A stretch of 64,000 nucleotides of DNA, taken from NCBI RefSeq assembly GCF_020708045.1, contig NZ_JAJFES010000001.1, positions 124,001-188,000 on the forward strand, given 5' to 3'. This stretch comes from Massilia sp. IC2-278. Lineage in GTDB: Bacteria > Pseudomonadota > Gammaproteobacteria > Burkholderiales > Burkholderiaceae_D. Shown piece after piece: positions 12,001 through 19,910 of this stretch (positions are counted from its first letter, which is position 1; each line of letters opens with the position of its first letter). The notes below the pieces were generated by a model, which saw nothing but the letters and a program-made list of their open reading frames with translations, ran no database searches and was not told the DNA's origin. Both the position numbers and the translations under genes were made by a program.

Positions 12001-13062
12001 GTCGGTGGCGGTGAAGGTGCCGGTGGCGGCGCCGAAACCGTCGGTGGCGCCGCTGTCGTTATAGGTCTGCAGCAGGTTGTGGCTGTCGGTGAAGACAGGC
12101 GCGGTCGGCGGCGGCGGCACAGGCGCCGGCGCGTTGCCGATGTCGGTACCCGAAGCAACCTGGCCGTTGGAGGTGCCGATGTACAGCGAGTAGCTGCCGC
12201 GGTAGCCCGGCGAGAAGGTGGTGGCGCGGATCACGTCGCCCGGCTGGTAGATCCAGGTGACAAACGCGTCGTAGCTACGCTCGCCGTCGCCGCCGTCGTC
12301 GTTCTGGGTGATGATGGTGCCGTTGCGGTCGATCTGCAGGTAGTCGTCGACCACATCCGAGTTACCCATGTACACGTAGACGCGGGTGCCGGCGGCGACG
12401 CCTTCGAGGATGTAGCGGTCCCACTTGTTACCGGCGCGCAGCGGGTTTTCCGGGTCGCTGTCGGTGATGGCGCCATCGAGGCGGGTCTGGAAGGTGTAGC
12501 CGCCCCAGGTGTAGGGGCCGTTGCCGCGCAGGCCGCCCGGCAGCTGGCCGTCGGGGCCGAGGGTCGCGTCGTAGTCGTCGAAGGCGAGCGCGGTGGTCTC
12601 GATGCTGCCGGTCTGCGCTTCCAGGACCCAGTTGCCGCCCAGGCGCGCGGCGCCGGTGACGTCGGTCGAGGCGGCCACGTCGGCGCCGGTGGCGGCGGCC
12701 AGGGCTTGCGTGAAGGCGGCGCCGCTGTCGCCGGCGGCGACGTCGCAGCCATACAGCAGCAGGTCGGCGCCGTCGCCCAGGGCGGCGCGGATGGTCGCCA
12801 GTTCGGCGCCGTGGGTGGCCAGGGCGGCTTCGTCGATCGTGACGCCGCCCAGCACCAGCGCGCCCGGCGCGCCGTGCGAGACGATGTGGAGGGCGCCGAT
12901 GTCGGTGCGGCCGTCGAGGGCGCGCGCGATTTGCGCCAGCCCGTCTTCGTTGGCGCTCAGCTGCACCACTTCGATCGACGAATCCACCGATGCCAGCAGG
13001 GCCGCGACGTCGGTCACGGCGGCATCGATGAACAGGATTTGCGTAGCTTGGTTCGTGCTCAT
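1..13062 (-). CDS. Giant DUF4347 / VCBS / cadherin-like repeat protein, probable type I secretion substrate (C-terminus off window)
   Basis: Reading from ATG at 13062, the minus frame is open to the left edge (4354 codons, no stop seen). Residues 9-165 match DUF4347, with HIVSHG (His63) and LLLYGCDVA (Cys106). Next come a PPC-like beta-sandwich (about 190-310) and a VCBS repeat (about 330-440). After these lie VCBS and dystroglycan-type cadherin-like domains with NDAP linkers, Ig-like domains, two long paralogous modules (nt 7332-5812 and 5331-4006), a Gly/Asn/Asp-rich predicted beta-solenoid (nt about 3660-1300), two Ig-like repeats and a choice-of-anchor-U-like domain (nt 380-1). Family knowledge: such proteins are exported by type I systems and act as adhesins or S-layer-like proteins; the neighbouring exporter supports this. 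The C-terminal secretion signal is not visible. No strong Shine-Dalgarno precedes the start. Adhesive function is inference. Confidence 0.9.
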   Translation of the reverse strand, partial: MSTNQATQILFIDAAVTDVAALLASVDSSIEVVQLSANEDGLAQIARALDGRTDIGALHIVSHGAPGALVLGGVTIDEAALATHGAELATIRAALGDGADLLLYGCDVAAGDSGAAFTQALAAATGADVAASTDVTGAARLGGNWVLEAQTGSIETTALAFDDYDATLGPDGQLPGGLRGNGPYTWGGYTFQTRLDGAITDSDPENPLRAGNKWDRYILEGVAAGTRVYVYMGNSDVVDDYLQIDRNGTIITQNDDGGDGERSYDAFVTWIYQPGDVIRATTFSPGYRGSYSLYIGTSNGQVASGTDIGNAPAPVPPPPTAPVFTDSHNLLQTYNDSGATDGFGAATGTFTATDSTPTSTMRFGGGGVGAFGTLAVGSDGSFSYTPDAYAINALAAGQTRTDTFTVSVSDGALSSYKTVTVNVVGANDAPVLNTDMNLAPVLEDAGATTGENPGRTVSQLAGGVFSDIDAGSSLGGIVIVGNAATAAQGTWQYSTDGVTWFDVGNVDAANGLVLGAGARLHFVPALNYNGTPGSLSVHAADNNFAGAFTNGANRATFDTTNDAATSGVSNAPRAIATNVIAVNDAPTFDSVAATPVIAETVAYDGAAFATDNTITGTLTGTDVDSPIGSLAFSIRGGTLSGNTWTKVGLYGTLSLDATTHAWSYTPNKAAAVNALAAGQTGHDVFEFKVTDSGGASSNQTIDVSITGTNDVPVLAHAIADQSFAGAGTWKFQIPADSFTDAEGRGLTYTVDVLDAQGVVVDTIGAANGSDPAKASSWLSFDEGTRTFTGNPSAAWNDAGLTLRVTATDAEGAAATDTFALNLSGTANQGPTVGAPLKWQSVAATFETTDVTLSANLGGTTITFDGQTVNLGTAATGDEVAIAVEQAFSAATGNGYTPIDPAFGNRITLRADSAGARSDFINGTYNVDGGSYTVNVRTEGRDAVSATSDIQFGTPLASDTQTSFSIDGVAITLNGPLSVEDIAAAIVLQLNAGNGTWTASVDSVNTDTVHFVAQPGPVAGLSAGSFGDLAPVVNQSSDGANAVREQVDITFDGSYGGAQITIAGVSAAAGSAVSAAATAAALAGATYANHDIVDNGNGSIRVVANEPGNQADLTDADFGGNHSGATTVAGHSDGAGWTYAIPAGTFVDAENNALVYTAYTLDPSTGVASPLVDSAALSFNPATGTFSGNGVAAGNTLIEVRATDTASGQYATSQFQLAVTRGVTVASLSANIAPSDTSFSSGAGTGSYTLPATAFDYVANDGTPLTYTVAAVDADGNPIAFPAWLHFDGHTGTFFGNPTYLAGDVRVVVTAHGSNGLTASSAPFTLQVANPNDGIVLSAPIADQIVGAGNEFGLTVPAPFTNPDGTNDGTAQTNGISYIVTANGRPLSDFGLTVTVQADGGLVFGGNPSAAEPYLNILVTGIEQQGGSQASTSFTLNLNNGSAQQGGPEALDANNPGAVTISGNPLEGQILTANAPTDADGVSGPARYQWQVSSDNGQTWQDVAPAANGAVRGQDSTLVLAESESTKLVRVQAFYNDNGGVAESPVSSALAIQNLQTPGSVTVSGALTPGETLTATIADGDGLLLAEPSYQWFRDGVAINGATYAAYTLTNADGGHRMSVRVSYTDDHGTLESNISSGSTATVQLGAVKPTAVNDSGIAVEASGVGNSIPGVNPTGNVLENDFDINNNLNAVNPIASVRSGNAEGLGDAGQLSGDVYTVTGLYGTLSLNRATGAWSYVVDQSNSTVDALAPGQSLQDSFNYTIGDDTGLFDTAVLNITINGANDAPTLNDVPPTAVFTEDVAAAIRTSFSIVDPDGGASFALRLSVNQGFLRGEEPAAYIRPAGLTVTGTDTSVLIIAGNSMGDVQNWLAASQLLYTSGPNQNGNLNDTLTYAVRDGNGSFMNAGTTFLDVTHANNPPIVDVGGAATAGNDFTATFRPRGGEVAVVADDVRITDIDVQDTIVSATVALATGAFDNVFGTIFETLRSTAGSSYAGSLGAIAINGNGTGEHGLTGATSLVLTGDGTRADYENALKTVVYNNSNPNAFSGERTITISVTDDEGSASNTGSFATASANNLIAVGQRIFMNGVDTGFTVGQVIDSQHFVASGPLAGLAPGANLQFYGAGSLVTSAVQSGPVVATTTVLVPWTPVIDMNGDGLEGRDHSVTYTEGQSGVALATSDASITDQDGNIASVVVTLTNPQNGAAEKLFISDALVAQLAVFGVTVSGNNSTAITLGYDAAARPNGVDAAYFQIGLRAVQYVNAADLPNLTPRVVSVTSTDVDGNTGVGASTTINLVGVNDAPHGTDTTVTALEDTALVLNVADFGFTDVDANTLVAVKISSLPQTGSLSLDGVAVEAGQFVSAADIAAGKLVYTPAPDRSGPALASFGFQVQDNGGTANGGVDLDPVARTLSIDVTPVNDAPVMTAAAPVMLTIGENALNNGGQAVSTLVGNAPGQTGVADVDALNNNGAGYAPEGTGHGIAIHALANDGPADGGVWEYSLDGGSTWLAVGAVDSGNALLLRSSDLIRFKPDGLNGTQASFSYYLWDGASGSAGAKADASVRGGTSAFSTGSDTSSITVTHANDAPVVDLNGGGAGNNLATIFRPRGDAVAVVGDIVITDADHLAGGVADTLVSARVTLTGGALDNLFGTTYETLYSSAGASFAGSLGAIAISGNGTGEHGLVGATQLNFSGAGTHADYQDALKTVLYNNSNPNAYSGDRTVQIVVRDASVSTGDAANGLDSAIVTTTIQVPWTPVVDMNGDRAAGRNNEATYVERSAGVAIAASDASIVDQDGNIKRLVVTLGNHPDGASEKLFVSDALIAQFGAIGLTITGNNSHAITVTGNKDGSVFQLALRAIQYVNSSANPSPEDRVIRVESVDMQDNTGVGASTVIHITPVNDAPVGLDGAVSLDEDSAYTLRLQDFGYTDAEGHALAGVKIATLPATGSLTLDGVALTAGQEVSAADIAAGKLVYRPVANANDGQNPPAPTLTFQVRDAGGTANGGADLDATPNTLTLNVVPVNDLPTGSDGTGVPSVTVSGELRDGQVLTANVDIADVDRSALEIAAATFYQWQSREVPGGAWTAIAGATASTYLLTAAEANREVRVVVTYADDLATQSVPVFDSARADAPAVVADVNGDIVLDIDTDEPVVLLNPIADINVRNGGDGPVTVGGMPHGGTLTYEGGGPVVLHDPRGDVNVVTDGPGTVTIEELEDDATVNTSGDGDVNVNNPQGDVNVNNGGPGTVTVRGLDDGGTVDVNGAGPTTVDAPEGDLTVNNGGPGTVTVEELEDDATVTTSGDGDVNVNNPQGDVNVNNGGPGTVTVRGLDDGGTVDVNGAGPTTVDAPEGDLTVNNGGPGTVTVEELEDDATVTTSGDGDVNVNNPQGDVNVNNGGPGTVTVRGLDDGGTVDVNGNGPTTVADPEGDLTVNNGGPGTTTVTGLDDDATVTTSGDGNVDIDQPQGDVNVNNGGPGTVTVRGLDDGGTVDVNGAGPTTVADPEGDLTVNNGGPGTTTVTGLDDDATVTTSGDGNVNVDQPEGSVNLNNGGPGTVTVIGLNDGETVDVNGNGPTTIADPEGDLTVNNGGPGTATVTGLDDDATLTTSGNGDVDVDQPEGSVNLNNGGPGTVTVIGLNDGETVDVNGNGPTTIADPEGDLTVNNGGPGTATVTGLDDDATVTTSGTGNVNVDQPEGSVNLNNGGPGTVTVIGLNDGETVNVTGNGPTTVSNPQGDATLHNGGSGVLTVTGPAPDSQLDFTGSGPFAVDLAGFPANGHIGLNNVDGADVQVLHAPAGAQIDSLGAGDITILAPAGDVHVHNAGTGTMIIEQPADGSTVTKTGTGPALIDHPVGGFTLDNDDSGPVTVQHLPAGSTLVLQGTGPVVVESNLAQGEHVQVDTSGNSNVQLANNGKGTIDVIGDLQLDSGDAMSIKLGGDATTALTVAGTVSLDGTPLNLTLDPDYAAHLGDTITLLDNDGSDAVVGTFAGLAEGAAILVGGKLFSISYVGGTGNDVVLTRVNDAPSGQVTISGSATQHQTLTASNTLGDTDGMGNVSYRWLADGALVAVGSSYVLTQAQVGKAITVVASYTDAEGTVETVSSSATGRVANVNDAPTGAVLIAGNATLGQTLTASNTLADQDGMGTVSYQWQANGADIAGATGGSLTLDAALIGKTIGVVARYTDGFGAAEAVGSAATEAVRDGNGVAPSVEALAPALGNGGLLGDGNGDGILDALQPSVVSMAVPSAANGSSYVTLVAGAVNGKPVADANPLTDVHSVHDAINLPSWAQAPMDGISFTAKVNAPGATENFSLYVDASSGVNGYWAKDASGVLVNLASAAYGGQMVTEGDKIRLDFHITEGSQFDVGV
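1861..3471 (-). repeat. In-frame tandem array, exact 228-bp period (76 codons = 4 x 19)
   Basis: Inside the giant gene, the same landmark (end of the string gtgcc in each unit) falls at 1977, 2205, 2433, 2661, 2889, 3117 and 3345, always exactly 228 bp apart. Units 2873-3100 and 3101-3328 differ at a single base (c versus t at 3322). Each 76-residue unit consists of four 19-residue sub-repeats of the type VNVNNGGPGTVTVxGLDDG, predicted to form beta-solenoid coils. Confidence 0.93.
4006..5331 (-). repeat. Paralogous super-module, copy 2, in the giant gene
   Basis: The encoded segment begins with THANDAPVVD and ends at VPVND. It contains a conserved FRPRGD...VxVVxDIxITD core, a stretch resembling GSLGAIAISGNGTGEHGL, an ALKTVLYNNSNPNAYSG block and a cadherin-like domain ending in SAADIAAGKLVY. 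The same blocks occur in the same order in the copy at 5812-7332, 2001 bp (667 codons) upstream in the reading direction. Confidence 0.85.
5812..7332 (-). repeat. Paralogous super-module, copy 1, in the giant gene
   Basis: The encoded segment begins with THANNPPIVD and ends at TPVND, with the block order of copy 2. It is 195 bp (65 codons) longer. Most of the surplus is an extra segment containing GVDTGFTVGQVIDSQHF just after the NSNPNAFSG block. Confidence 0.85.
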
Positions 13063-13141
13063 GGTAGGTATCTTGTCAAAAAAATACTGTGATGGAAGTG
13101 GTGTGTTACTGATTTGCTAACCAGCGAACAGCAGACAGCAG

Positions 13142-13165
13142 CGTTCCCGCGTCGATGCGGGAACG
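13142..13165. other. Perfect 9-bp hairpin in the giant-gene leader region
   Basis: Arms 13142-13150 (cgttcccgc) and 13157-13165 (gcgggaacg) with a 6-nt loop. It lies between the end of the tolC-like gene and the giant gene, 80 bp upstream of the giant start. There is no T-run on either side, so it is not a canonical intrinsic terminator; it could attenuate read-through from the secretion operon or act as an operator. Confidence 0.5.
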
Positions 13166-13249
13166 GGAAAAACGGGAGACTGCGGGAATGGCAGGCGGGA
13201 AATGCGGAATGTCGAGCAAGGCAGGAATCAACATGTTGTTCACGTAATG

Positions 13250-13347
13250 ATGGTAACAGAGTCCGTTGGCTTGTGGAAACATCAGTTACACCCAGCAATA
13301 CCAAGATTCTCAGAGGCACCGGAAAACAACACTTTCCGGTAGCGATT
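13250..13347 (-). promoter_or_regulatory. Conserved upstream module, copy A (before the giant gene)
   Basis: Positions 13250-13281 match 19814-19845 at 24 of 32 bases. After a similar spacer, the 11-mer aaaacaacact (13323-13333) recurs at 19889-19899, and gcgatt recurs just beyond. Both copies lie upstream of minus-strand starts (188 bp from 13062; 163 bp from 19651). This arrangement suggests a common promoter/operator region. The binding factor is unknown. Confidence 0.65.
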
Positions 13348-13354
13348 TAACAAT

Positions 13355-14737
13355 TCAAGGTTGCTGCGCCCCAGGGGGCGACACATTTCCTTTGGCCAGG
13401 CCGACCGCGAAGAAACGGTCGATCCGGTCGAGCTGGGCGGTATCGAAGGCGCCGGCCAGCACCGCCAGGCGCACGCCGGCGATCAGGTACAGGTAGCGCG
13501 CCTGGGCCAGGTCGCGCTCGGCGGTGGTGCGCTGCTGCTCGGCGTTCAGGATGTCGACCGTGGTGCGGCTGCCGGCGGCGAACGACTTGCGGTTCGACAG
13601 CACCACCTGTTCGCTCGAACGCACCGCCTGCTGCAGGGCGCGGATGCGCAGCGCACCTTCGGCGACGCTGGAGAATTCGCGGTAGACGCGCACCTCGAGG
13701 TCGCGCCCCAGGGCTTCCAGCGCGGCTTCGGCCCGGGTGCGCTCGGCCACCGCCTGGCGCGCCGCCGAATTCACGGCGCCGCCGGCATACAGCGGCACGT
13801 TCAGCTGCAGGCCGACCGATTTGTTGTTGTAGCGCGAGCCGATGCGGTCGATGCTGTCGCTCTCGTTGCGCGAGTAGTTGGCGACCAGGTCGAGGGTCGG
13901 CAGGTGCTGGGCACGGGCCTTGGTCACTTCCAGCCCGGCTGCTTTTACTTGCGCCTGCAGGGCCTTGATCTCGGGGCTGTTGGCGGCGGCGCGCGCGGTC
14001 CAGGCATCGAGCTCGGCGGCGGCCGGCGCGTTCGGCTCGAAGCGGGCGGCGTCGAGCGGCGCCACGGCGTCGAAGGGGACGGTGACCATGGTGCGCAGCT
14101 GTTTCAGGGCGACCAGGCGGTGCTGGCGCGCCTGCAGTTCGTCGGCGGTGTTCAGGTCGAGGCGGGCGCGCACTTCGTCGATGTCGGTGCGGGTGCCGGA
14201 GCCGGCTGCGAAGCCGCGTTCGGCCGCCGCCAGCTGGGTGGTGTAGGCCGCCCGCTGGCTGGATACCAGGGCGATCTGCTCGTCGGCCAGCAGCAGCTCG
14301 AAATAGGCTTCGCAAACGCGCACCGCCAGGTTCTGGGTGTCGCGTTCGAGGTTCGCTTCGGATTCGTCGACGCGGGCATAGGCCTGCTTCAGGTTGACGA
14401 CGTCGCCGGCACGAATCAGCGGCTGGCGCAGCGACAGCACCTTGCTCGACGCGAAATACTCGCGCTCGCTCCTGACCGGCTGGGCGCCGAGGCTGGTGCT
14501 GTCGAGTTCTTCCTTGCTGCGCGCGAGGTTCATCGAGACGTTCGGCAGCAGGCGGGCGCGGGCCTGGGGCACGGCTTCGCGGCCGGCCTCGGCCTGGGCG
14601 CGCGCGGCCTGCAGGGTGGCGTCCTGCTGGCGCGCGGCGGCGTACACCTGCTGCAGGGTCAGGGTCTGGGCCGCAGCCGTGACGCTCGCACAGGCGAGCA
14701 CGGACGCAACCAGGTTGGAAAGCAGACGGCGCTTCAT
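13355..14737 (-). CDS. TolC family outer-membrane channel of the type I secretion system
   Basis: 460 residues with a signal peptide (MKRRLLSNLVASVLACASV, cleavage near AAAQ). The mature part is a typical TolC/PrtF-like alpha-helical barrel protein: two repeated OEP halves starting at LTLQQVYAAAR and at ARAAANSPEIKALQAQV, long coiled helices and a short outer-membrane strand region (LVANYSRNES). It should form the outer-membrane exit duct. The start codon overlaps the stop of the HlyD-like gene by one base (taATG), so it is the last gene of the exporter operon. About 290 bp of regulatory sequence separates it from the giant gene. Confidence 0.93.
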   Translation of the reverse strand: MKRRLLSNLVASVLACASVTAAAQTLTLQQVYAAARQQDATLQAARAQAEAGREAVPQARARLLPNVSMNLARSKEELDSTSLGAQPVRSEREYFASSKVLSLRQPLIRAGDVVNLKQAYARVDESEANLERDTQNLAVRVCEAYFELLLADEQIALVSSQRAAYTTQLAAAERGFAAGSGTRTDIDEVRARLDLNTADELQARQHRLVALKQLRTMVTVPFDAVAPLDAARFEPNAPAAAELDAWTARAAANSPEIKALQAQVKAAGLEVTKARAQHLPTLDLVANYSRNESDSIDRIGSRYNNKSVGLQLNVPLYAGGAVNSAARQAVAERTRAEAALEALGRDLEVRVYREFSSVAEGALRIRALQQAVRSSEQVVLSNRKSFAAGSRTTVDILNAEQQRTTAERDLAQARYLYLIAGVRLAVLAGAFDTAQLDRIDRFFAVGLAKGNVSPPGAQQP

Positions 14738-16158
14738 TACTCTTCCTTCATCGACGCGGCCACGCGCTTGACCAGCGGGTGCAGCATGTAGGTCAGCAGC
14801 GAGCGTTCGCCGGTCTTGAAGACCAGTTCCGCCGGCATGCCCGGCTGCAGCTGGCGCGCGCCGAGTGTGTGCATGCCTTCCGGCGTGACGGTCACGCGCG
14901 CCAGGTAGTAGCTGACATTGGTCTGCGGGTCGGTCAGCAGGTCGGCCGACACGGTCAGCACCTTGCCGCTGACGACCAGCTGCGGCGAGTGCGCGAACGA
15001 GGAGAAGCGGATGTCGACTTCCTGGCCGTTGCGGACGCGGTCGACCAGCTGCGGCGGCACGTGGGCCTCGACGGTCAGGGCCGCGCCTTCGGGCACGATG
15101 TCCATCAGCTTCTGGGCCGGCTGGATCACGGCGCCGGGCGACTGCAGGGCCAGGCCGACCACGTGGCCGGCGGCCGGCGAGCGGATTTCCATGCGCGCCA
15201 GTTCCTCGCCGGCGGCGCGGAATTTTTCCTGGTCGGCCTGGACGTCGCGCAGCACTTCGGTCAGCTGGCGCGCGCTGTCCTGACGGTATTCGCTGCGGCG
15301 CTGGGTGGCGCGCTGGCTCGCTTCGGCGATGGCGGCGCGGGCACGCGCGATGTTGCCGAGCAGGTCGGCCGAGGCGCCGCGCGCGTCGGCCACCATGCGC
15401 TCGAGTTCGAGCTGGCGGTTGCGCGGCGCATAGCCTTCCTTCACCAGGTCGCGCGTGGCGTTCAGTTCCTCGGTCAGCAGGGCGAGCTGGGCGCGGCGGC
15501 TCTCCAGCAGGCCCTGGTAGCCGTCGATGGCGCTGCGCTGGCCGCGGATGCCGTCTTCGATGGCTTGCAGGTCGGCCTGCAGCGCCGCCTTGCGCGACAC
15601 GAACAGCTGCTGCTGGGCCTCGATCTGCAGGCTCACGCCCGGGTCCTGGCGCGCTGCCTCGACGTCGGGGTGCAGGGCGATGGCGGCGGCGCCGTTCTGT
15701 TCAGCCAGCAGGCGCGACTCGGCCGCGCGTTCGTTCAGGTAGCGCAGGCGCACCGCCGTGAAGTTGGCGCGCGCCACGGCGCTGTCGAGTTCGACGAGCG
15801 GCTGGCCCTGCTTCACGAGGTCGCCCTCGCGCACCAGTACCTGCTTGATCAGGCCGCCGGTCAGGTGCTGCACCGGCTGGCGCTTGGTGTCGACCATCAC
15901 GGTGCCGGGCGCAGGCACGCCTTCGTCGAGCGGGGCAAAGGCAACCCAGGCCAGCAAACCGGCCAGGCCCAGGGCCAGGGCCAGCTTGCCCAGGCGCAGG
16001 CTGCGCCGTGCGCGGCCGGCGGCGGCAGGCGCATCGCCCGCAGGCGGTTCATCGTTGGCGGCCGGGCCGCTGCCCGGCCACAGGTCGGCGCCGGCCTGCG
16101 GCAGGCCGGGCTGGACAGGATCGATCTCGCGTTGAGCAGTGTTGAATTGAGGTTTCAT
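14737..16158 (-). CDS. HlyD/PrtE family periplasmic adaptor (membrane fusion protein) of type I secretion
   Basis: 473 residues. A Pro/Ala-rich cytoplasmic N-terminus is followed by one transmembrane helix (about 57-76, LALALGLAGLLAWVAF), a lipoyl/barrel-sandwich half (VPAPGTVMVDTKRQPVQHL), a long coiled-coil hairpin (about 130-320), the second barrel half (MEIRSPAAGHVVGL) and a beta-barrel domain. It should bridge the inner-membrane ABC dimer and the TolC-like channel. Its ATG overlaps the stop of the upstream ABC gene (atga, 16155-16158), and its stop overlaps the tolC-like start, showing translational coupling. Confidence 0.93.
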   Translation of the reverse strand: MKPQFNTAQREIDPVQPGLPQAGADLWPGSGPAANDEPPAGDAPAAAGRARRSLRLGKLALALGLAGLLAWVAFAPLDEGVPAPGTVMVDTKRQPVQHLTGGLIKQVLVREGDLVKQGQPLVELDSAVARANFTAVRLRYLNERAAESRLLAEQNGAAAIALHPDVEAARQDPGVSLQIEAQQQLFVSRKAALQADLQAIEDGIRGQRSAIDGYQGLLESRRAQLALLTEELNATRDLVKEGYAPRNRQLELERMVADARGASADLLGNIARARAAIAEASQRATQRRSEYRQDSARQLTEVLRDVQADQEKFRAAGEELARMEIRSPAAGHVVGLALQSPGAVIQPAQKLMDIVPEGAALTVEAHVPPQLVDRVRNGQEVDIRFSSFAHSPQLVVSGKVLTVSADLLTDPQTNVSYYLARVTVTPEGMHTLGARQLQPGMPAELVFKTGERSLLTYMLHPLVKRVAASMKEE

Positions 16159-17876
16159 GGCGTTTGCGGAAGAGGTTGGGAAGCGGCGCGGCGCACTTCT
16201 GCGAGCACCTGCTCGGGCGTGCCGTCGCGTTCTACTTTGCCGTCGCGCAGCATGACCAGGCGGTCGGCGGCGGCCAGGATGGCCGGGCGGTGGGTAATCA
16301 GGAGCACGGTCTTGCCTTCGACTTTCAGCTGGCGCACCAGGGCGGTGAGCGCGGCTTCGCCGGCTTCGTCGAGGTTCGCGTTCGGCTCGTCGAGCACCAC
16401 CAGGGCGGGCGAACCGTAGACCGCGCGCGCCAGGGCGATGCGCTGGCGCAGGCCGCCGGGCAGCTGCACGCCGTCGTTGTCGACCGGGGTGTCGTAGCCG
16501 CGCGGCAGGCGCAGGATGATGTCGTGCAGGCCGGTCTTCAGGGCCGCGCCGATCACCTGCTGCGAATCGATCTCGCCGAAGCGGGCGATGTTCTCGGCGA
16601 TGCTGCCGTCGAACAGGCCGACGTCCTGCGGCAGGTAGCCGAGCTGGGCGCCGAACTGGCGGCGCGGGTAATCCTGCAGCGGGCGGCCGTCGAGCAGGGC
16701 TTCGCCGCTGATGTGCGGCCAGGCGCCGACCACCACGCGCGCCAGCGTCGACTTGCCCGAGCCCGAAGGGCCGACCACCACGGTGACGCTGCCGGCAGCC
16801 AGCGCCAGGTCGATGCCGTCGAGGATGGTGCGCGCGCCGCCCTGGGTGTGGGCGCTCAGGGCGCGCAGCTGCACGTTGCCGCGCAGGCGTTCCTGGGGCA
16901 GCTCATTCGCCATCGCGACGGGCGCGTTGCCCTGTTCCTGCAGCAGCGCGCGCAGGCGGCCGTAGGCCAGGCGGGCGTTGATCAGGCCGCGCCAGAGGCC
17001 GACCAGGCTGTCGATCGGGGCCAGTGCGCGCGTCATCAGCACGTTGGCGGCGAGCATGGCGCCGACCGAGAGCTGGCCGTCGATCACGAGCAGGCTGCCC
17101 AGGCCCAGCACCAGCGACTGCTGGGCATAGCGCACGAACTTGCTGACCGCGGTCACGCGGGCCGTGAAGCCCTGGAGTTCCAGGCCGCGCTGCAGCTGCT
17201 GGCCGTGCAGGCGGTTCCAGCGCTGCCACAGGTTGCCGAGCATGCCCATCGCTTCCAGCGCTTCGGCGCCGCGCAGCTTGGCGCGCAGCCAGCCCATCTC
17301 GGCGCCGGACGCTTTCGATGCCGCATCGGCCGGGGCCACGCTGCGGCCGTGGCCCTGCCAGGCCAGCAGGCACTGGATGGCGGCGAACACCAGGGCCAGC
17401 GCGCCCAGCGCCGGATGCAGCACGAACAGCACGGCGATGTAGATCGGCGCCCAGGGCGCGTCGAAGAAGGCCAGGATGCCGGGGCCGGTGAGGAACTGGC
17501 GCACCTGGATCAAGTCGGCCAGCGGACGGGTAGCGGTCGTGCCCTTGCCCTGCAGCGAGGCGGTGAAATCGGCGTCCATCAGCGGGCCGGCGAGGGCGGC
17601 GTCGAGGCGCTGCCCGGCCTGCACCAGCACCCGGGTGCGCCACCATTCGGCCAGCGCCACGCAGGCAAACATCGCCAGCGCGATCAGCGACACGGCGAGC
17701 AGGGTCAGCTCGCTGCGGCTGAGCAGCACGCGGTCATAGACCTGCAGCATGTAGATCGTGGGCGTGAGCATCAGCACATTGGTGAGCACGCTCAAGAGGC
17801 CGGCGTGGCCGAATTCGCGGCGCAGGGACGCAAGGGCCCCGCGCAGGCCGTTCTGGCCTGTCGTTTTGGTGGTCAT
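16155..17876 (-). CDS. PrtD-like type I secretion ABC permease/ATPase, second paralogue
   Basis: 573 residues from ATG 17876, preceded by AAAGG at normal spacing. The same frame stays open further upstream, but that stretch overlaps the preceding ABC gene and lacks transporter sequence. The N-terminal half has a six-helix exporter domain (LLSVLTNVLMLTPTIYMLQV). The nucleotide-binding domain has Walker A GPSGSGKST, Walker B ALVVLDEP with the catalytic Glu, and the H-loop ITHRP. The ABC signature is LPGGLRQR instead of LSGGQRQR, while the upstream paralogue keeps the consensus. It starts 5 nt after that gene and overlaps the hlyD-like gene by 4 nt. It probably forms a heterodimer with the paralogue. 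Confidence 0.92.
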   Translation of the reverse strand: MTTKTTGQNGLRGALASLRREFGHAGLLSVLTNVLMLTPTIYMLQVYDRVLLSRSELTLLAVSLIALAMFACVALAEWWRTRVLVQAGQRLDAALAGPLMDADFTASLQGKGTTATRPLADLIQVRQFLTGPGILAFFDAPWAPIYIAVLFVLHPALGALALVFAAIQCLLAWQGHGRSVAPADAASKASGAEMGWLRAKLRGAEALEAMGMLGNLWQRWNRLHGQQLQRGLELQGFTARVTAVSKFVRYAQQSLVLGLGSLLVIDGQLSVGAMLAANVLMTRALAPIDSLVGLWRGLINARLAYGRLRALLQEQGNAPVAMANELPQERLRGNVQLRALSAHTQGGARTILDGIDLALAAGSVTVVVGPSGSGKSTLARVVVGAWPHISGEALLDGRPLQDYPRRQFGAQLGYLPQDVGLFDGSIAENIARFGEIDSQQVIGAALKTGLHDIILRLPRGYDTPVDNDGVQLPGGLRQRIALARAVYGSPALVVLDEPNANLDEAGEAALTALVRQLKVEGKTVLLITHRPAILAAADRLVMLRDGKVERDGTPEQVLAEVRRAASQPLPQTP

Positions 17877-17881
17877 GGGGA

Positions 17882-19651
<1,770 letters not shown>

Positions 19652-19813
19652 CGATAGGATGCTTGGAAAATGATTGCTGGGGTGGGGAGCACGCGGCCGG
19701 GCATCGAGCGCTGCGGACGACTACCTGTTTCCGACCGCCCGACGCTGTCTTTCGCCTGCCGCTTTTGTTGCCAGTTGCTCTAAAACGGATGGAAAGTCCT
19801 GGTCACAGCCAAA

Positions 19814-19910
19814 ATGGTAGCAGAGCACATTGATGTGCGGAAACAGTAATATCCGCAAACAATGATCTGGATCGCGTCGGGAACGCGAAAAACAACACTC
19901 CATGGCGATT
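19814..19910 (-). promoter_or_regulatory. Conserved upstream module, copy B (before the exporter operon)
   Basis: Partner of the module at 13250-13347: 24/32 matches in the first block, an identical 11-mer aaaacaacact at 19889-19899 and the shared gcgatt at 19905-19910. This copy also contains a near-perfect dyad GCACAT-tg-ATGTGC at 19825-19838, which is degraded in copy A. Confidence 0.65.

Noticed and set aside
1..13062. Giant protein considered as a contact-dependent inhibition (CdiA) or two-partner secretion protein
   Set aside because: No TPS/haemagglutinin N-terminal domain and no TpsB gene; the adjacent exporter is type I.
3499..13092. Plus-strand open frame of 3197 codons (and similar frames at 34-981, 988-3324 and 1238-3529)
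   Set aside because: They are the complement of the giant minus-strand gene: stops are rare because of GC-rich third positions. The translation is Gly/Ala/Val/Arg-rich without domains, whereas the minus frame gives DUF4347, VCBS, cadherin-like and Ig domains.
13142..13165. Hairpin considered as an intrinsic terminator of the exporter operon
   Set aside because: No T-run on the minus strand; listed only as a hairpin of unknown role.
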